Assembly: GCA_033439295.1 (NCBI GenBank)
Contig: JAVTLE010000003.1
Span: 1,674,001 to 1,738,000, forward strand
From: Deuterostichococcus epilithicus
Taxonomy: Eukaryota > Chlorophyta > Trebouxiophyceae > Prasiolales > Stichococcaceae
Direction: 5' to 3'
Length of the DNA stretch: 64,000 nucleotides
Part shown: piece by piece, positions 33,965 through 46,420 of the stretch
How the letters are laid out: every line of letters begins with the position of its first letter
Numbering within the stretch: the first letter of the stretch is position 1
The notes under the pieces: generated by a model
Told to the model about the DNA's origin: nothing
What the model saw: only the letters and a program-made list of their open reading frames with translations
The model's database searches: none
Translations under genes and position numbers: made by a program

Positions 33965-36900
33965 ATGATGGGGGGGACGCCGCTGGTGGGTGTCAGCCCG
34001 CCTTGGCGGCGACGGCGGTGCCGCCGGTCTTCCCGAGCGTGCTGTTCGACCCGTCGCGCTGCCGAGCAGCATGGTCGCCTCTTGCAGGTGGGGAACCTTG
34101 CAGCGGCTTGCAAATACCTTTACGGGCAATGGTTAAGCCCATGCTGGCTGCCGCTCGCAGCACAGCGTGTAGTCCTTCGGCCAATTCCATTAATATGATA
34201 ATTCAGGCGTTTCCGCATAAGCGTTCCCGCATAATGCACAGCACTGAGCTGTTCTTCTTTCAAAACAGGGCTTTGCAGAACCAGGCAGCTGGCGACAGCC
34301 CCCGCACCTGCTGCGCTCGATGGTGATGCCTATGACGCAGCAGCGCAGAGCACAGAGGGGGGCCGTGGCAGTGGCCCCAGCGGTGACAGGCTGGCAGGCC
34401 GCGCCCATTGGAACGGGCGCGCGGACGGCAGCACAGCGACAGTCGACAGCAGTGCTGCTGACTCCGACGGCGGCGGCAGCCGGCTGCAGCGGCCTCTGCG
34501 CACGGGGTGGCAGGCGGAGCAGTGGCGGCGTGAGGCGTTCTCAGCCATGCCAAGCCCTGCCCGGGAGAGGCGCGATCCGGTCGCCGTCTTGGATATGGCG
34601 GGCGGCAAGGCGAGGCCCAGGGGCGCGGCCCGCAACGGCAGCGGCAGCGGCAGAAGTGGCAGGGCGCCGAGCCGCATCGCAGTATCTGCGCCGCCTGTCA
34701 ATAACGCGAGCCCTGCGGCACAGGAGCCTAGCGAATCTCGCTGGAAGATGTCTCCAAAGGTCATATCGGCGCTGGGCCGAAAAGGTGCACACCAACTCTG
34801 CGGTGGCACACAGGTCTCTGAATTGCTGTGCAGTTGGGCAGGCGACCAGCACGACTTGCGACACATGTGTGCCTGAACCCCTCTCGGACCTGCAGTTGCT
34901 GCTCTGCTGCAGGCAAGGTGCAGGAAGCAATCAGGCTTATCGTGCAGGATGATGGAGACACTGACCGGCAGGTGAGCCCCTGCCACTGAGCAACCCTGTC
35001 AGCCATTGTCCAAGCAGTGCTACAGCCAGTTGGATTGATGATGCAACGCGTCGTGTTTCTGGATTCGTACGGCGCCCAACAGCGTATGGTACTTGTCGTG
35101 TAGTGAAGTGCTCTCGAAGCCAGGCCTTGCAGTGCCACGACAAAGTATGGACGCGATCTCGAGAGCTTACATTCAACGGCGTGGCAGAGCAACCCTGGCT
35201 CCGCTGCTCTCTTGATGTATACATAACACATGATAAAATAGATACGGAAAGAAACATGATGATGAGGTGCTGATGCTGCAGGCGTACCTTTACTACACCC
35301 TGTGCCAAGCCCTTGCGCTGCAGCCTGAGATGGCGTCGCACCGGGCGCTGACGGCGTTGTGGGACAAGTTTTATCATGTGATTGGCGGCGACCAAGACAG
35401 GTGGCACCTCATCTCCTTCATCGACGCCTGCACCCGTGCGGGGCTGTGGCGGCCCGCAGTGAATGCCGTGCAGCTGCTCAAGGTGATTTCGAGCAGCATT
35501 TAAAAGCAGCGCCGGGGAGGGTGGCGTCTGCTGCATCGGGACTGTGCCTCCGAGTTTCCCGGGCCTGCGGCAGACCTGGCCTACGGCCGGCCCGGCATGC
35601 CCCGCAGGATGCAGCAGGTGCCGCATGTGTCCACAGAAGGTGTCCACCCTCAAAGCATGTGACATATGCCTGCAGAACGATTCATCACATCGTGAATGCA
35701 AATTCTGGAATGGCCTGGCCGGCTGCAGGCGGCAGGCTACCAGCCACCAGTGGAGGTGTACGACGCGCTCATTCATTGCCACGCCGCCGCCCACGACCCC
35801 AATGGCATCTGGCACTGCATCAATGTGCGCGCCCCCCGCGACCTGTGGGCCTGCTGGCCGCTCCATGCGTGGCTGCCGCGTGTAGCTTGCAGTTGCCCTA
35901 TTCAGCCGCTCTGCCTTGACTTACTGCCAATCCCGCGGTGCTGCGCTGGCGATTGCCTGATGCCCCCTGATAAGATGCTTAGACCGCAAACTGCGCAGCC
36001 ATCTCATCTGCAATGCAATTTCTGACCCATTGCAACGTCCCCACAGTGCTGCATCAGCAAACATCGTTGTGTAGCCCGCCGCAGTGTGTCACAATGGGTC
36101 GTCCGATTGTCTCCTATGCAGACGGCAATTCGGGAAGGCGTGCAGACGCAGCCGCAATTCTTCGCGGCTTTGATGCGGACATACTCAACCAGCTGGGGAG
36201 CCATTCCCAGCTTCACGGTATGTTTTTTCCACAGCCAGCATGCCAGACGCCGGTTGGGCGCCTCAGTTTTGTTGCTGAATCTTGTCATGCTGGTCCCCCC
36301 TGGCTTCTGGACAGCAGTCTGCTCAGGCCAAATCTACGACTTCGCTCTGAGCGCCTGTGCTCGACATTTGTGTCTGACTGTGCAGGACATCCTGGCTGCA
36401 GCCGTGGAGGGCGGGTCGCCTGGCCTGGACAAAGCAGAGCTGTTGGGAAGGTGCGCTGAGTGCGCCGCCAGGGCCTCAAACTCAGATTCCGGTGTCTGTG
36501 GAAGTCTGGCGTCCACAAGGCCAGCCCCACCATGTGGATGCGATGGCCTGCAACATCACGCCAGCAGCTGCCTGATGGTCCGGCATCACGCAAGCCCCAA
36601 GACATGCAGCACGTGGTGCCGCCCACTTTGTCGTGTTGCGGCATGGCACCAGACTGCGAAATGCGCACGTCCGTGCGTTGCTGAGCCCGGCCTGTGGACC
36701 GGCGCCGTGGGTGCCCTGCTCCCCGTGACAGCACAAAGGCTGTGGACGGTATCCTACAGGGATTCGCAGCAGGGCACCCTGATATGAGGTGACTAGTCGT
36801 GTGTCTCAAGCCTAACAGACTGCCGTCCCGCCTCCTGCGGCAGGTACATCCAGATGTGCCAGCGGCGCAACGTCCCCGGTCTGGCGATCCAGGCCTTTGA

Positions 36901-39900
36901 GGATGCGCGGGAATTGGTGGGGCCCTACTGCAGCCGCGTCTACGGCCCCATGATCCAGATGTGCGTCTCCATCCCGTCTCTTCTTACATTCTGTTCCTCA
37001 TTTCGAACCCTCATTGGGCGCAGCACAGGAGGCTGTCGGGATGTGCTGCATCGTTGGCCGTGCTTGATCTGCGCGCCCTTCATCGCGGCTCGGGTCCTTG
37101 ACATTGAGTGCTGGTCTGTTGCATGCAGGTTCGCAGCCTGCCGGAGTCCCAACGAAGCGGTTGCTGTGCTCCGCGAGGCGCAGGCCACCGGCGTCGAGGT
37201 GGGCATTGCAACCCTGATACTTGGGCAAGAGGCGGCTCCAGTCGTTTGGGCTGGATGTTGATGGACTGACTTCGGGGGAGTGTGGCTGGGCAGGCTGCGC
37301 TAGTCTTCAGGCGTGCGAACAGGGCTGGTGGCCAGCGAAGGAACCACTGTGGCGATATCAGACTCTCCCCTCTGGGACTGCCCCTCCGCGGGTGGGGCGG
37401 GCTCTAAAAATTATAGCAAGCACCGCGCCCGGCGCCCGCCCGCTCAGCAGTTGAAACCCAGACGAAAGCACCGCCATACGAACACGCCACCAGACAGAAC
37501 CACCGCCTCACACTCAGACACCGCAAACCCTGGAAACCTGCCACGCAGGTGGATCCGAGTGTGTACCCCAGTCTGCTGGCGGCGTGGGGCAAGCGCGGCG
37601 ACGTGGGCGAGATGCGTGCGCTGCTGGCGGAGATGCGGTCGCGCGGCATCCCGGCCGGCGTCGCCGCCTGGACCTCGCTCGTCTCCGCCTACGCCGCCAT
37701 GCCGGAGCCCGGCATGTGCGCATTCCACCTCTGACCCTGCTGCCTGCTGCACCGGCGGGGCACCCGCCCGCCCAGCTGCTCAGCTGCAGCACCTCGTGTC
37801 AGGCCTGTCCTGCCCGCTGCTGCGCCAGACGGCGCTCGTCGCTGCCCCGGTGGCGCTGTCGCCTGAGGCTCAGCAGGCAAGCCGGCGGTGCATGGCTCTT
37901 GCCTCCACACGTGTGCAGCCAACCGGTGGCCGCTCTTGGACACCACCAGTTGCTGGTCTCATACGGTGAGTGACGGGGTCATGTGACGTCCTGGGCTCGC
38001 GCTGCTGCGGTGCCGCCCCGACGCCCGGCGCCTGAGAACCTCGGCCCATCCATCCGCAGGGCGCGCACGACGATGGAGGAGATGCGGGCCGACGGCGTGC
38101 AGCCCAACGTGGTGACCTGGTCCTGCCTCGTTGCCGCCGAGGCCAACGCCGGGGACCTGGACGCTGCCGAGGCGGTGCTGGCGGAGATGCGTGCCGCGGG
38201 GTGCCCCCCCAACGCGTGGACGATGACATCGCTGCTGGGGGCCCAGGGTCGCGCCGGGCGCTACGACCTGTGCACCCACACCGCCGACCGCATGCGCCAG
38301 GTCCGCAGCCGCGCCACACTGAGCCGCGATCGAGTCGCGAAACATGCCGCAATCAAACGGTTTCCTGGCTAGTGGCTGAATGGTGAATCGAGATGAAGCC
38401 ATGATATTGCGCGGCATTCCTCCAGTTTCATATCTTGTATCTCAACTACCTGAGAATTGAAGATGTGCTTGCCTTACATGCATTGAGCGTAATCAACATA
38501 ATTGGTCATGGCAGTGTGGCGATCCTGCTCCTTGTGACTTGTGAACCATCCATTGCAGCACTCCTGACACTGCGTCGCTGGGAAGACACTGTGTTTGCTG
38601 GATACGCCGAAGCAGGGGCTCCAGCTGGACTGGGATTGGCAAATCGATGTGGATGTCTTTTCCGATGACTCTGCGGCACTGCATTCCGGCACGTCAGACC
38701 ATGCACGTGCCCTCGTTCACGCTGCAGGATGGGCTGGAACTGGACTGGGTGGGCAAGCTCATCCTGGCAGAGTCGACTATCATGGCGTGGCACGCGTGCG
38801 GCGATGCCCGCTTCCTGCTGCAGGTGCGCACCAGGCGCCCCACCAATGCATTGTGTACGTACCCTCTGTGCACTCATGCACCTGCGTGCACCATACGCGC
38901 CGCAGGACAGTGAGGGCCATCATCAGCACAGGGCGGACCTAGTGGCAGCTTGCGTGGGATGGCGACATCTGTGTGTGTCCAGGTCCACTTTGACGGGCTT
39001 TTGCCTCGTCGGCTTTTGGGCTCCAGATTTGGGGGTTCATCATCATGCAGAACACTGCAGTCAGCTTTGCAGCCTGGCCTGCTGTCTGCAGCCGGCGGTG
39101 ACACTGGTGGTGTTGCTGCGCAGGCGGAGCAGGCGGTACAGGAGGTCATGCAGGAGCAGCGGTACCGCTTCTGGCGGTGGTGGGACGAGACGCTGCCGCG
39201 CGGCACGGAATTCAGCCGCGCCGGCGGGTGCGCCCTCCGCAGCCTGTCACTCAACAGCTTGTGTCCTTGGGGGGGCGCATCATTGCACCGTCGCTCCACT
39301 AGTGTCAGGACTGGCCCTGTTTTCGCTAGCTTGCACCATGCCGCCAGCCGCATGCGTCTGATGTGCGCATGCCTGATGCATGCAACATGTGCCGGGTGTG
39401 TCACAGCATGTCACCATTGTTGGTTGCTGGATGCTCCCTCGTAACGCTTCCAGGTTCCAGCACGTGCCGCCCGTCAACCTGCACGGCATGAACGCGGCGA
39501 CGGCGCAGCTGGCCATCCTCGACGTGCTGCGCCGCCTGTTCCGGCTGTACTGTGCGTCGGCGCCGGCAGAGATGCGGGACCTGCGCATCATCACCGGCCG
39601 AGGGCTGCGGTCGCGGACGCGGCGGCAGGCTATGGTCCGTGACTCCGCGCTTCGCTTCCTGCAGGTTTGAGGGTTTCGGGAACTCCAATGCCGATACTGC
39701 CGCCCTTCTATACCTGCCAGTCCTGCTGCTCTGCTGCCTGCTTTCCCTGGCAGCCACCGCTGCTCAGCGCTGCTTGAGCCACAGGCGACCCCGCGGCTCG
39801 AGCCGCTGCGGCCGCTGCCGCGGGTGGAGCTCGGCGAGGTCATCATACACTGGGTCTGCAGAGCTTACGCAACTGACATTTTCTGACACTGCCTGTGCCC

Positions 39901-40074
39901 TCTGCCGCGCAGGCGCTGCTGCCAGTGCACATCGATCCAGACAACGAGGGCCAGCTCATCGTGAAGGGGCGCGACCTGCTGCGCCTGTTTGCCTCCCTCA
40001 AAAAGGTTGGCCGGCGGCTGGACGCGCAGTCCGTCTCCGGCTGCTTCGTCAACCTGAGCCCGGTACAGATGTAG
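33965..40074 (+). CDS. PPR-SMR protein, 16 exons
   Basis: P-class pentatricopeptide protein with a C-terminal SMR domain. Plant members act in plastids or mitochondria in RNA stabilisation, cleavage or gene expression. Exons: 33965-34087, 34289-34784, 34913-34971, 35282-35482, 35729-35824, 36122-36217, 36386-36450, 36844-36960, 37129-37198, 37549-37715, 38060-38300, 38728-38823, 39124-39227, 39454-39664, 39785-39838, 39913-40074. The model closes at 785 aa. The N-terminus is Arg-rich and transit-like (WRRRRCRRSSRACCSTRRAA), then comes a disordered Gly/Ser region. PPR helices recur in exons 3-11, for example SLLAAWGKRGDVGEMRALLA, MRSRGIPAG, MRADGVQPNVVTWSCLVAAE and ADGDLDAAE-type helices. SMR: VNLHGMNAATAQLAILDVLR and LRIITGRGLRSRTRRQAMVR. 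Exon 1 is the weakest part; an alternative ATG at 34070 splicing to 34279 also keeps frame. Exact edges of exons 10 and 11 may be off by a base. Confidence 0.85.
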
Positions 40075-42477
40075 TGAGGGTGTGAGGCGGCAGCCGCTGC
40101 GGGGTGCAGCTGGCTCAGCGGCGGCGTGCGCAGATGGCGTGGTATGTTCGGAGCCTGTGCAGCCGCTGCTGCTGGTGATGGGTTCGTCCATGAATGCATC
40201 CTGATTATTGATTGGATTGCTCCACCATACTTCGAGCCTCGAGAGATGTGTGTGGTACGAACTCCTCTAGGTCTGTCCCTCTGCATGGATTGGCCCGCAG
40301 TCGCGATTCAAGTAGTCTCCATTGTTGGGAAACCATCCATGCTGCAGGCAGAGGCAGTTGTCAGGCGAATTCCCTAGTGAACGTTTGAAGATCACGGACG
40401 GCCGCCACGTGGCATGGCCGGCCAAATGGCGAGGGAACCATAGCGGTGTGCATTCCACGATTATCCGAGGTCACATTTCAGACCTAGACCAGACGGTTGC
40501 TTTGGTGACTCCTTCCTCCATCTCCTCCTCCTGCTCCTCCGTCCCTCCCCTCTGTCCCTCTTTCTCCTCCTCGGCCTCCTCACCCTTGCACCTCCCTCAT
40601 CCTTGTGTCTCCTCCCTTCTCCTCCCCCNCCNCCCTTCTCCTCCCCCTCCTCCCTTCCCACCTTCCGTATCACCACTGCTTTACCTAGAAGCATGACAGC
40701 GCTGCGGCACGCTTCACCCCTCTCTGTCAATTATAGTTTGATCACCTTCGGTGATTCAAACTTATGCACTCAAGTTTTCCGCTTGGCCGTAGTAAACCCT
40801 AAGAGTCGTCGACGGGAAACCTCTCACGCCTGCTGCCGGTTGCAGTCTGCGTCTTCGGGTCTTCCGTGGTCCGTCAGCTGCTGCTTGGGCCAGTCTTCAG
40901 ACCTTGCGTGAGGCAGGCGCCTCGCGCTGCGGCTGGCCGTGCGAACGGCGCCCCGGCAGCCGGCGTTGTAAGATTTGGCGAGTTGATGTAAGAATCGTTT
41001 CCGCGCCCTTAGTACGATTTTCCATAGAACGGGGAAGCACACCGGGACTAACCCCTCTGGTCCTTTAACGAGGGTCATGTTCGCGATTGCCAGACGCAGA
41101 CTGTGATTCGGAAGTCTTCGGGCTGCAGAACGGTCCGCTGCCAGGTTGCACGGCTGCTGCAGCTGGCAGCCACTGCGCGCTGCAGCAGATCGCATAAGGG
41201 GCGTTTCGGAGAGATCAACGACGAGGGAAATTTAAGGCCAAGTGTAACTTTTGCTCAGCTTCCGCTCGTGGGTAAGTTTACTCGCCCACCTGCCAAGTAC
41301 GAGGGGGACTGTTCATGTCCAGGCTGGGGACGTTCGCCAGCTGAGCTGCATGCGGCCAACTATGCCTGCTTGTTTCAGCAGACGTCACAAATGCTTCTGC
41401 AGTGATGTGCGAGTGCTTTCGGCGTGGAAACTTCACGTCACGCCGACTCTCATGCACATTTTCATGATTCTCGCTTCACCCCGAGCCGTGAGTGTCCTGG
41501 AGCGTGCTGATTTGCTATCTGTATGAGTCCTGCGATCGTGATTGCATGAGCATGCCATGCCAGCTGCTGCATGTTACGTGTATCATTTGCTGCGGCCGTT
41601 TTCGCTACAGGGTGCTGCCATTCCTCGGCCGGCCCCATTAGCCACCTGGCTGCCCCCCTTTCGGCTGGCCCCTTTCGATCAAATTCGCGTCTCGCCCCCG
41701 GCGAGCGCCCATTGTTCTCTTGCGCGACAGCATCAGCAGCCAAGCGATTCACGTCCACGATTCTGGCAGGCACGGAGATTCATTCCGATAGCACACCGCC
41801 GTGCTATCGAGCCGCGGTAGAAGACATTACAGGGCGGCGACACGCTCGCGGACGTCCTTGTGCAACAGAGCCACAATCAGCATCTCCGTACCGTTACAAC
41901 AAAATCAAACGGCTCGCAGACATTGGATATTGACTCTGACGCGCCAGCTCCCCGACTGGCATCGCAGCATAGCTTTGCGTGTAGGATTTGGTGAGCACGA
42001 AGCAGTGCTTGAATACGAACGAACAGCATGGTGGCAGGGCTGGTGCAGGGTGGTATGCTGGCAAGAAACACATCTGGTACATCCCAGCGGCAAGTGCTGC
42101 GGCCAGAGCATGCGCATGCACGACCTCGCAGACCCCACCGGCGCAACGCACGTGCAGAGGCAAGCTCTCCTTCCGCAATCGACGCAACACACTGTCTGAC
42201 AGTTTGCCAAGTCGATTTCAAGGACCTGTGACCTCAGAGGTGTAGCACATGCGGGCACCGCAGGCGCTGTGTGCTGTGGCGGCAGGCCTAACAAAGCTTG
42301 AGGGCTCAGAACGCTTATGACACTCATGTGACATATTGCCAGCAGCACATGCAGCTGCGCCGCTCGGCAGAGCAGCAACCTGCGGCGCCCGCAGCGCACC
42401 ATCACCGGAATGCCTGACCTCCCGCCCCACTCTCCCCGCAAGCCGAGCTCACTGCTCCATCGTATGACCGTCCGCAG
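40075..42477. other. Spacer before the second PPR gene; possible 5' exons not resolved
   Basis: The PPR gene at 42478 enters with an acceptor, so its 5' exon(s) should lie here. Candidates: an ATG-started frame from 41571 (MLRVSFAAAVFATGCCHSSA, Ser/Ala/Arg-rich, transit-like, open to 41933), and a segment near 41838-41988 (GGDTLADVLVQQSHNQHLRT) bordered by TTACAG and a GGTGAGC donor. Neither joins 42478 in a matching phase without an extra exon. The part from 40700 to 41500 has no coding signal and looks like promoter or untranslated sequence. Confidence 0.35.
40508..40665. repeat. Pyrimidine-rich (CTCC/CCT) low-complexity tract with two ambiguous bases
   Basis: About 160 bp of almost pure C and T, made of irregular CTCC and CCCT units. 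Two N bases lie near 40629 and 40632. Such tracts slip during sequencing and can form H-DNA. The true length is uncertain because the assembly itself was unsure here. Confidence 0.85.
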
Positions 42478-43961
42478 GTGGCCAGCGAGGTCAGCGAGGC
42501 GGACCGCATAGCGGCGGTGCGCATCGAGACGACGCGGCGCATCTCCGCACTGGGGAGGCAGGGACGCCCCCGAGAGGCAACCCTGCAGCTCGCAGAGATG
42601 GCTAGGCTGGGCGTGCAGCCGGATGCGATGGCGGCGACGGCGCTCATTGACGCCTGCGCGCGCAATGGCAAGATGGAGATGGCCATGAACGTCTTCGATG
42701 AGCTCTTCGGTGTGCGGCGGCCCCTTCTGCATTCACCCTACACTTCTGTTACTCGAACAGCCGGCAGGATCGCGCGCTGCCAGCAGCGCTGCCAGCGATA
42801 TTGCTACTTAGCTTTGCACATGGCAGCACTTCGACGTGGTCGGCAACTGCATCCGCTTGAGCAGCCGCATCGGCAACGATGGCCTGTGGCTGGGTGGGGA
42901 AGGCCGGGTGCGGTCTTGCCAACGTCTCAGCTTGCAGTATGCAAGGCAGGCTGCGGCAAGCTCAAGTCCACGAAGGACGATATTGGCCCTGCAGGCGGGC
43001 TGCTGGAACCAGATGACATCACCTTCAGCACGCTCGTGCGCGGCTATGGAGACTCGGAGCCGCCGCAATGGGCCGGCATCAGCAGCGTACTCGGTGTCAT
43101 GCAGCAGCGCTTCGCCATGCGGCCCGGCACAGGTGTGTTTGCTTGTTGAGGGTTGTCTGCAGTGGCAATGCCTGGCACCTGGCGCCTGCATCATTGGACG
43201 CTCAGGAGCCTCAGCGGTTTATATGGTCATCCTGTATAGATGGATACGAGCTGTATGTAGCCTCAGCCGGCTCGTGTGTATTCCTGACATAGTATGTGTG
43301 CCCTGCCAGCATGTGCTGCAGATACCTCGTGCAGGCATCGGACCGTGCGGCAGCACAAGCCGGGCGCCTCAGCACTTCTTGCGGCCAGAATTCAAACTTG
43401 CGGTTGCCCTCATGCATACGCTGTGCCGGGTGCAGCGGTGTACACCTCGATGCTGGGCATCTGCGTGCGGACGCGCGACGACGACAGGGGCTATGAGATC
43501 ATCGAGCGCATGGCGCGCTCCGGCGTGGTGCCCAATGACCAGGTGTTGCTGCTGCTGTTGCTGATCAAATGCGTGTGATCTTACAGGTGCGCCAATTGTG
43601 GAGCTGTGGTTGACGGGCCCCTGCCTGCGCTGCTGAACCCGAACTCTCCAGATGTTCAAGGATGACACTGAAGTAGTCGACCAACTGCGGTAGCCAACTG
43701 CCGCAGTCACACATCAGATAGCTGCGCACCGCAACGGGCAACCGCAAGATTGCTCCCTGTTCGCTCCTTTGATGCTTGGTTGGTCGGCATCGAGCGCTGC
43801 CCTGCTCCCGCTGCCTCACAAATCAAACCCTGAAATGGCAGGTGCTGGAGGCGGTGCGGCCACGGAAGTCGCTGCGCAGCCACCTGCGTCGCGTGTACAA
43901 CAGCTCGGCAGCCACCGGCGCCCCGGCAGACGGCGACGCTGCAGACGAGGACTACTCGTGA
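42478..43961 (+). CDS. P-class pentatricopeptide repeat protein (5' end missing from the model)
   Basis: Predicted organellar RNA-binding protein. Exons: 42478-42709, 42995-43132, 43436-43542, 43842-43961, with phases in agreement. Repeat units are clear: RRISALGRQGRPREATLQLA, EMARLGVQPDAMAATALIDA, CARNGKMEMAMNVFDELF, LLEPDDITFSTLVRGYG and AVYTSMLGICVRTRDDDRGY, EIIERMARSGVVPND. The last exon is a short basic then acidic tail (RPRKSLRSHLRRVY; DAADEDYS) ending at 43961. The first listed exon begins right after a CCGCAG acceptor, so at least one upstream exon with the start codon and a targeting peptide is missing. No SMR, DYW or E domain is present. It lies on the same strand as, and about 2.4 kb after, the PPR-SMR gene. 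Confidence 0.8.
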
Positions 43962-44471
43962 CTGCCGACGTGAGAAGCTAGACCACCCGCTGTCGGACCT
44001 TCGTAGCCGTGCCGCGCATGCTCTGCAAACCACGTTGAGGGTTGTCCAGCAGTTAGTTGGCTGCCATGATGCAGGACCTGCTTCATTTTATTCTTGCGAT
44101 GAGGTTGTATGGGCCGCCACTCCTGAGCGGATAGGATTGTCTATTGAATCACCACAAACGCAAATTTTATGTGGGAACTTCGGCTGGACCTCGAAGATGC
44201 CAACGCCAGCCATTGTTGCCGCTGTCGTCAGGCGGTCATGTGCACGTCCCAACAGTCGTTCGAAATTTAGGAACGATCCAGGACTGCCGTCTTTAGTGTT
44301 TCAACTCGAAAGGTTGTCCTACAAATTGTCAGTCGCAACAACAAGTACAAGAAATAAGCACCCACAAAGTTGTCGCAAGGTCAACACTCAGTCCCTGCTC
44401 AGGCGCGCCGCTGCATGGTACCAAAACTGCCGATATCACTACTAAGGTGTAGGCGCGACCATCCTCCTCCC
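43962..44471. other. Convergent 3' flanks (PPR and Ycf33-like genes)
   Basis: AT-richer stretch of about 510 bp between two convergent stop codons. No exon is supported; probably the two 3' untranslated regions. Confidence 0.45.
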
Positions 44472-45752
44472 TCAGATACCCCGGGTCAGGTACTCAAAGT
44501 CGCCATCATCGCCGATGCCCAGCATCAGCTTGACGGTGAACGTCATGAACGCAAACAGGCCCACCGCGCCAAATGCCAGGGCGACCGCGGTGCCCGGCCG
44601 TTTAGCCGCCTGTTGTTGAGCATGGGCAACAAGACATTGATGGACGGAGGTTCGCCATACTTCGATCACACAACCCTTGCATTGAACCTGCCGAGAATGT
44701 TAGGGATGCCATGCACGGGTGTTCTCATCACGACCGTTGGCACCTTTCAAGGAAGAGTGTGCAGTCCCTGCACAGATGAGTTCGGAGCATGTTTAAGGTC
44801 ACAAAGCGAGTCTCTGCAGTGTTCACCTGTCGGAAGGGCTTCGACACCACGTTGACGGTGCCCAGCATGACCGTCACGAAGAAGCGGGCGTAAGAGGTGA
44901 GGTTGCCCCAAAAATCGTCCTCGCCAGCAATGTCTGCGGCATGATACAGTCGTCAGAACTGAAGACCTGCAGACGAGCCGGGCACTGCATGCCACACATT
45001 CGCAGCTCCGGGTTTGTTCACGAGTGCGCAAAGGCGCTGTAAGGGCAGGCGCAGCTGGCTCTCCAGACGCCGCAGTGGGGGCCACGGCGCGCGCTATCGC
45101 GCAGCTGCGGCAGTGCGAGACCGAGCGAAGGCAGCGTGCCCACCGAAGACGGCGTTGGCTGCGTGATGGTGCTGGCTGAGGTCGCTGGGGTCGGCCGCCA
45201 GGGCCGCGTCGCTGTGGAGCAGCGCGGCGAACGCCGCGAGGAAGACCAGCGTCGGTCCGCACGCGCGGGCCAGCGACACTGGGGTCTCCGACTCCAGTCC
45301 TGCATACGAGTATAGCCAGACTAGTGGTAAAACGAAAGTTTGATTTCGTATATGATGCGGGTTCACGGTGTGGCCAACATGATACAGCTGCCAAGGTGCC
45401 ACATGCCTGCCTGTCTGCATGCGAGCGCCAACAGGATAACTCTCGACACATCTTCGCGTTGCAGCGCGCACTTCATTCACACGAAGCGGCTTGCAAGCGA
45501 TGGTCTGTCTGATGCGCAATTCAGCGGCAGCACTGCACCTGCTGTCGAGGTGCTGGCCTCACCGCTGCCGCGCTCCGGCAAGCGATGATCCTCTGATCGA
45601 GTGCTGCATCGTGCACTTACAAGGACCTGGCGCTGGCAACCGCTGCGTGCTGCCACAGATGGATGCAATGACTGCTTAGCTGCCAGCCGACTCTGCAGTG
45701 CTGCTTGCTGGCTGCTGGCAATGCTGCTGCATGAACCGATAGTGAACGTCAT
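44472..45752 (-). CDS. Ycf33-like (DUF751) plastid membrane protein, 4 exons
   Basis: Ycf33 is a small plastid membrane protein of unknown role; here it appears nuclear-encoded with a targeting sequence. Exons (minus): 45752-45563, 45299-45144, 44933-44827, 44609-44472. The model closes at 196 aa. The N-terminus is a Ser/Gln/Arg-rich transit peptide (MTFTIGSCSSIASSQQAALQ). It is followed by a hydrophobic stretch ending in an AxA-type site (TLVFLAAFAALLHSDAALA), like a thylakoid lumen signal. The conserved part reads DFWGNLTSYARFFVTVMLGT and VNVVSKPFRQ, then a second membrane helix (VALAFGAVGLFAFMTFTVKL). The family call rests on the FW..L..YARFF pattern and two-helix layout. It could be a related unnamed plastid protein. 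It is head to head with the mitochondrial carrier gene (ATGs 669 bp apart). Confidence 0.6.
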
Positions 45753-46420
45753 GTTGCGAGCCGGCCGAGGAACGAGTTGCTGGCCCAAGAGGAGGCAAGC
45801 AAGGCGCTACTTTTATGATGCTACCAAGCCGAAGGAGTGTGAGCGCAGTGGACGGGCTTGCGGAAGTTATCGAAGGGGCTGAACACCTGCCAGCGTCGAG
45901 GAAGCCCTCGACCCGCAGGCGTCTCGTAATCCAAGACAAAAGCGACCAGGAGCCTGAGGCCAGTGCGACACAGCGTGCCGGCGTGATATGACATGGCACC
46001 AGAATTGAAAGGTTTGGCCGCTCGTCGGGCGGCGTCTCAACAATTGATTGCAGAGAAAGAGTCCAGTTCGAAACATGAACCGTTGCTCCCGGCCGAGCCC
46101 CCAACCCGCAAGGAGAAGGCCAAAGCCTTTTTCAGAGGTGATTCGGTGCAGTTTGCTTTCCAGCAGCGTTTACAGCGAAGAGTTCTGCCGGTCGGTCTTG
46201 CGGAGGATCTGTGAGTCACTGCTGCTCGGTCTGGCAATCGTGATCTGGCTGGCCGTCCCACGCAGGCTTCATGGTCGGCTGCATCATACACACTTGAGGG
46301 CAGCAGCAGGGCAATGGTGCGTTGATCCAGGAGCGCGGAAGCAGACGGATCGCCTGACGCCCCGAATGTAGCGGGGGCAGCGGCGTGGTCGTACCTCTCA
46401 CGACGTCGTGCAGAGGCAGC
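45753..46420. promoter_or_regulatory. Shared upstream region of the Ycf33-like (-) and carrier (+) genes
   Basis: Holds both promoters. It also contains a 73-codon plus-strand frame with a true ATG (45993-46214) reading MAPELKGLAARRAASQQLIA, which is protein-like. It has a possible donor at its end but no matching acceptor, so it may be an upstream ORF in the carrier leader or a small gene. Confidence 0.4.
45993..46214 (+). CDS. Short upstream ORF, possible small protein of 73 aa
   Basis: Uninterrupted ATG-to-stop frame. The charged middle (EPPTRKEKAKAFFRGD) and even codon use make it plausible, but it has no recognised family and ends 207 bp before the carrier ATG. An upstream regulatory ORF or chance are both possible. 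Confidence 0.25.
   Translation: MAPELKGLAARRAASQQLIAEKESSSKHEPLLPAEPPTRKEKAKAFFRGDSVQFAFQQRLQRRVLPVGLAEDL

Noticed and set aside
34320-34952. Long frames on both strands over 34.3-35.0 kb
   Set aside because: Only the plus frame containing MPSPARERRDPVAVLDMAGG joins the next PPR exon in phase; the others are shadows.
45591-45620. A 30-nt intron in the Ycf33-like exon 1 (GTAAGT donor)
   Set aside because: Too short to be spliced, and the frame is open across it, so it is kept as coding.
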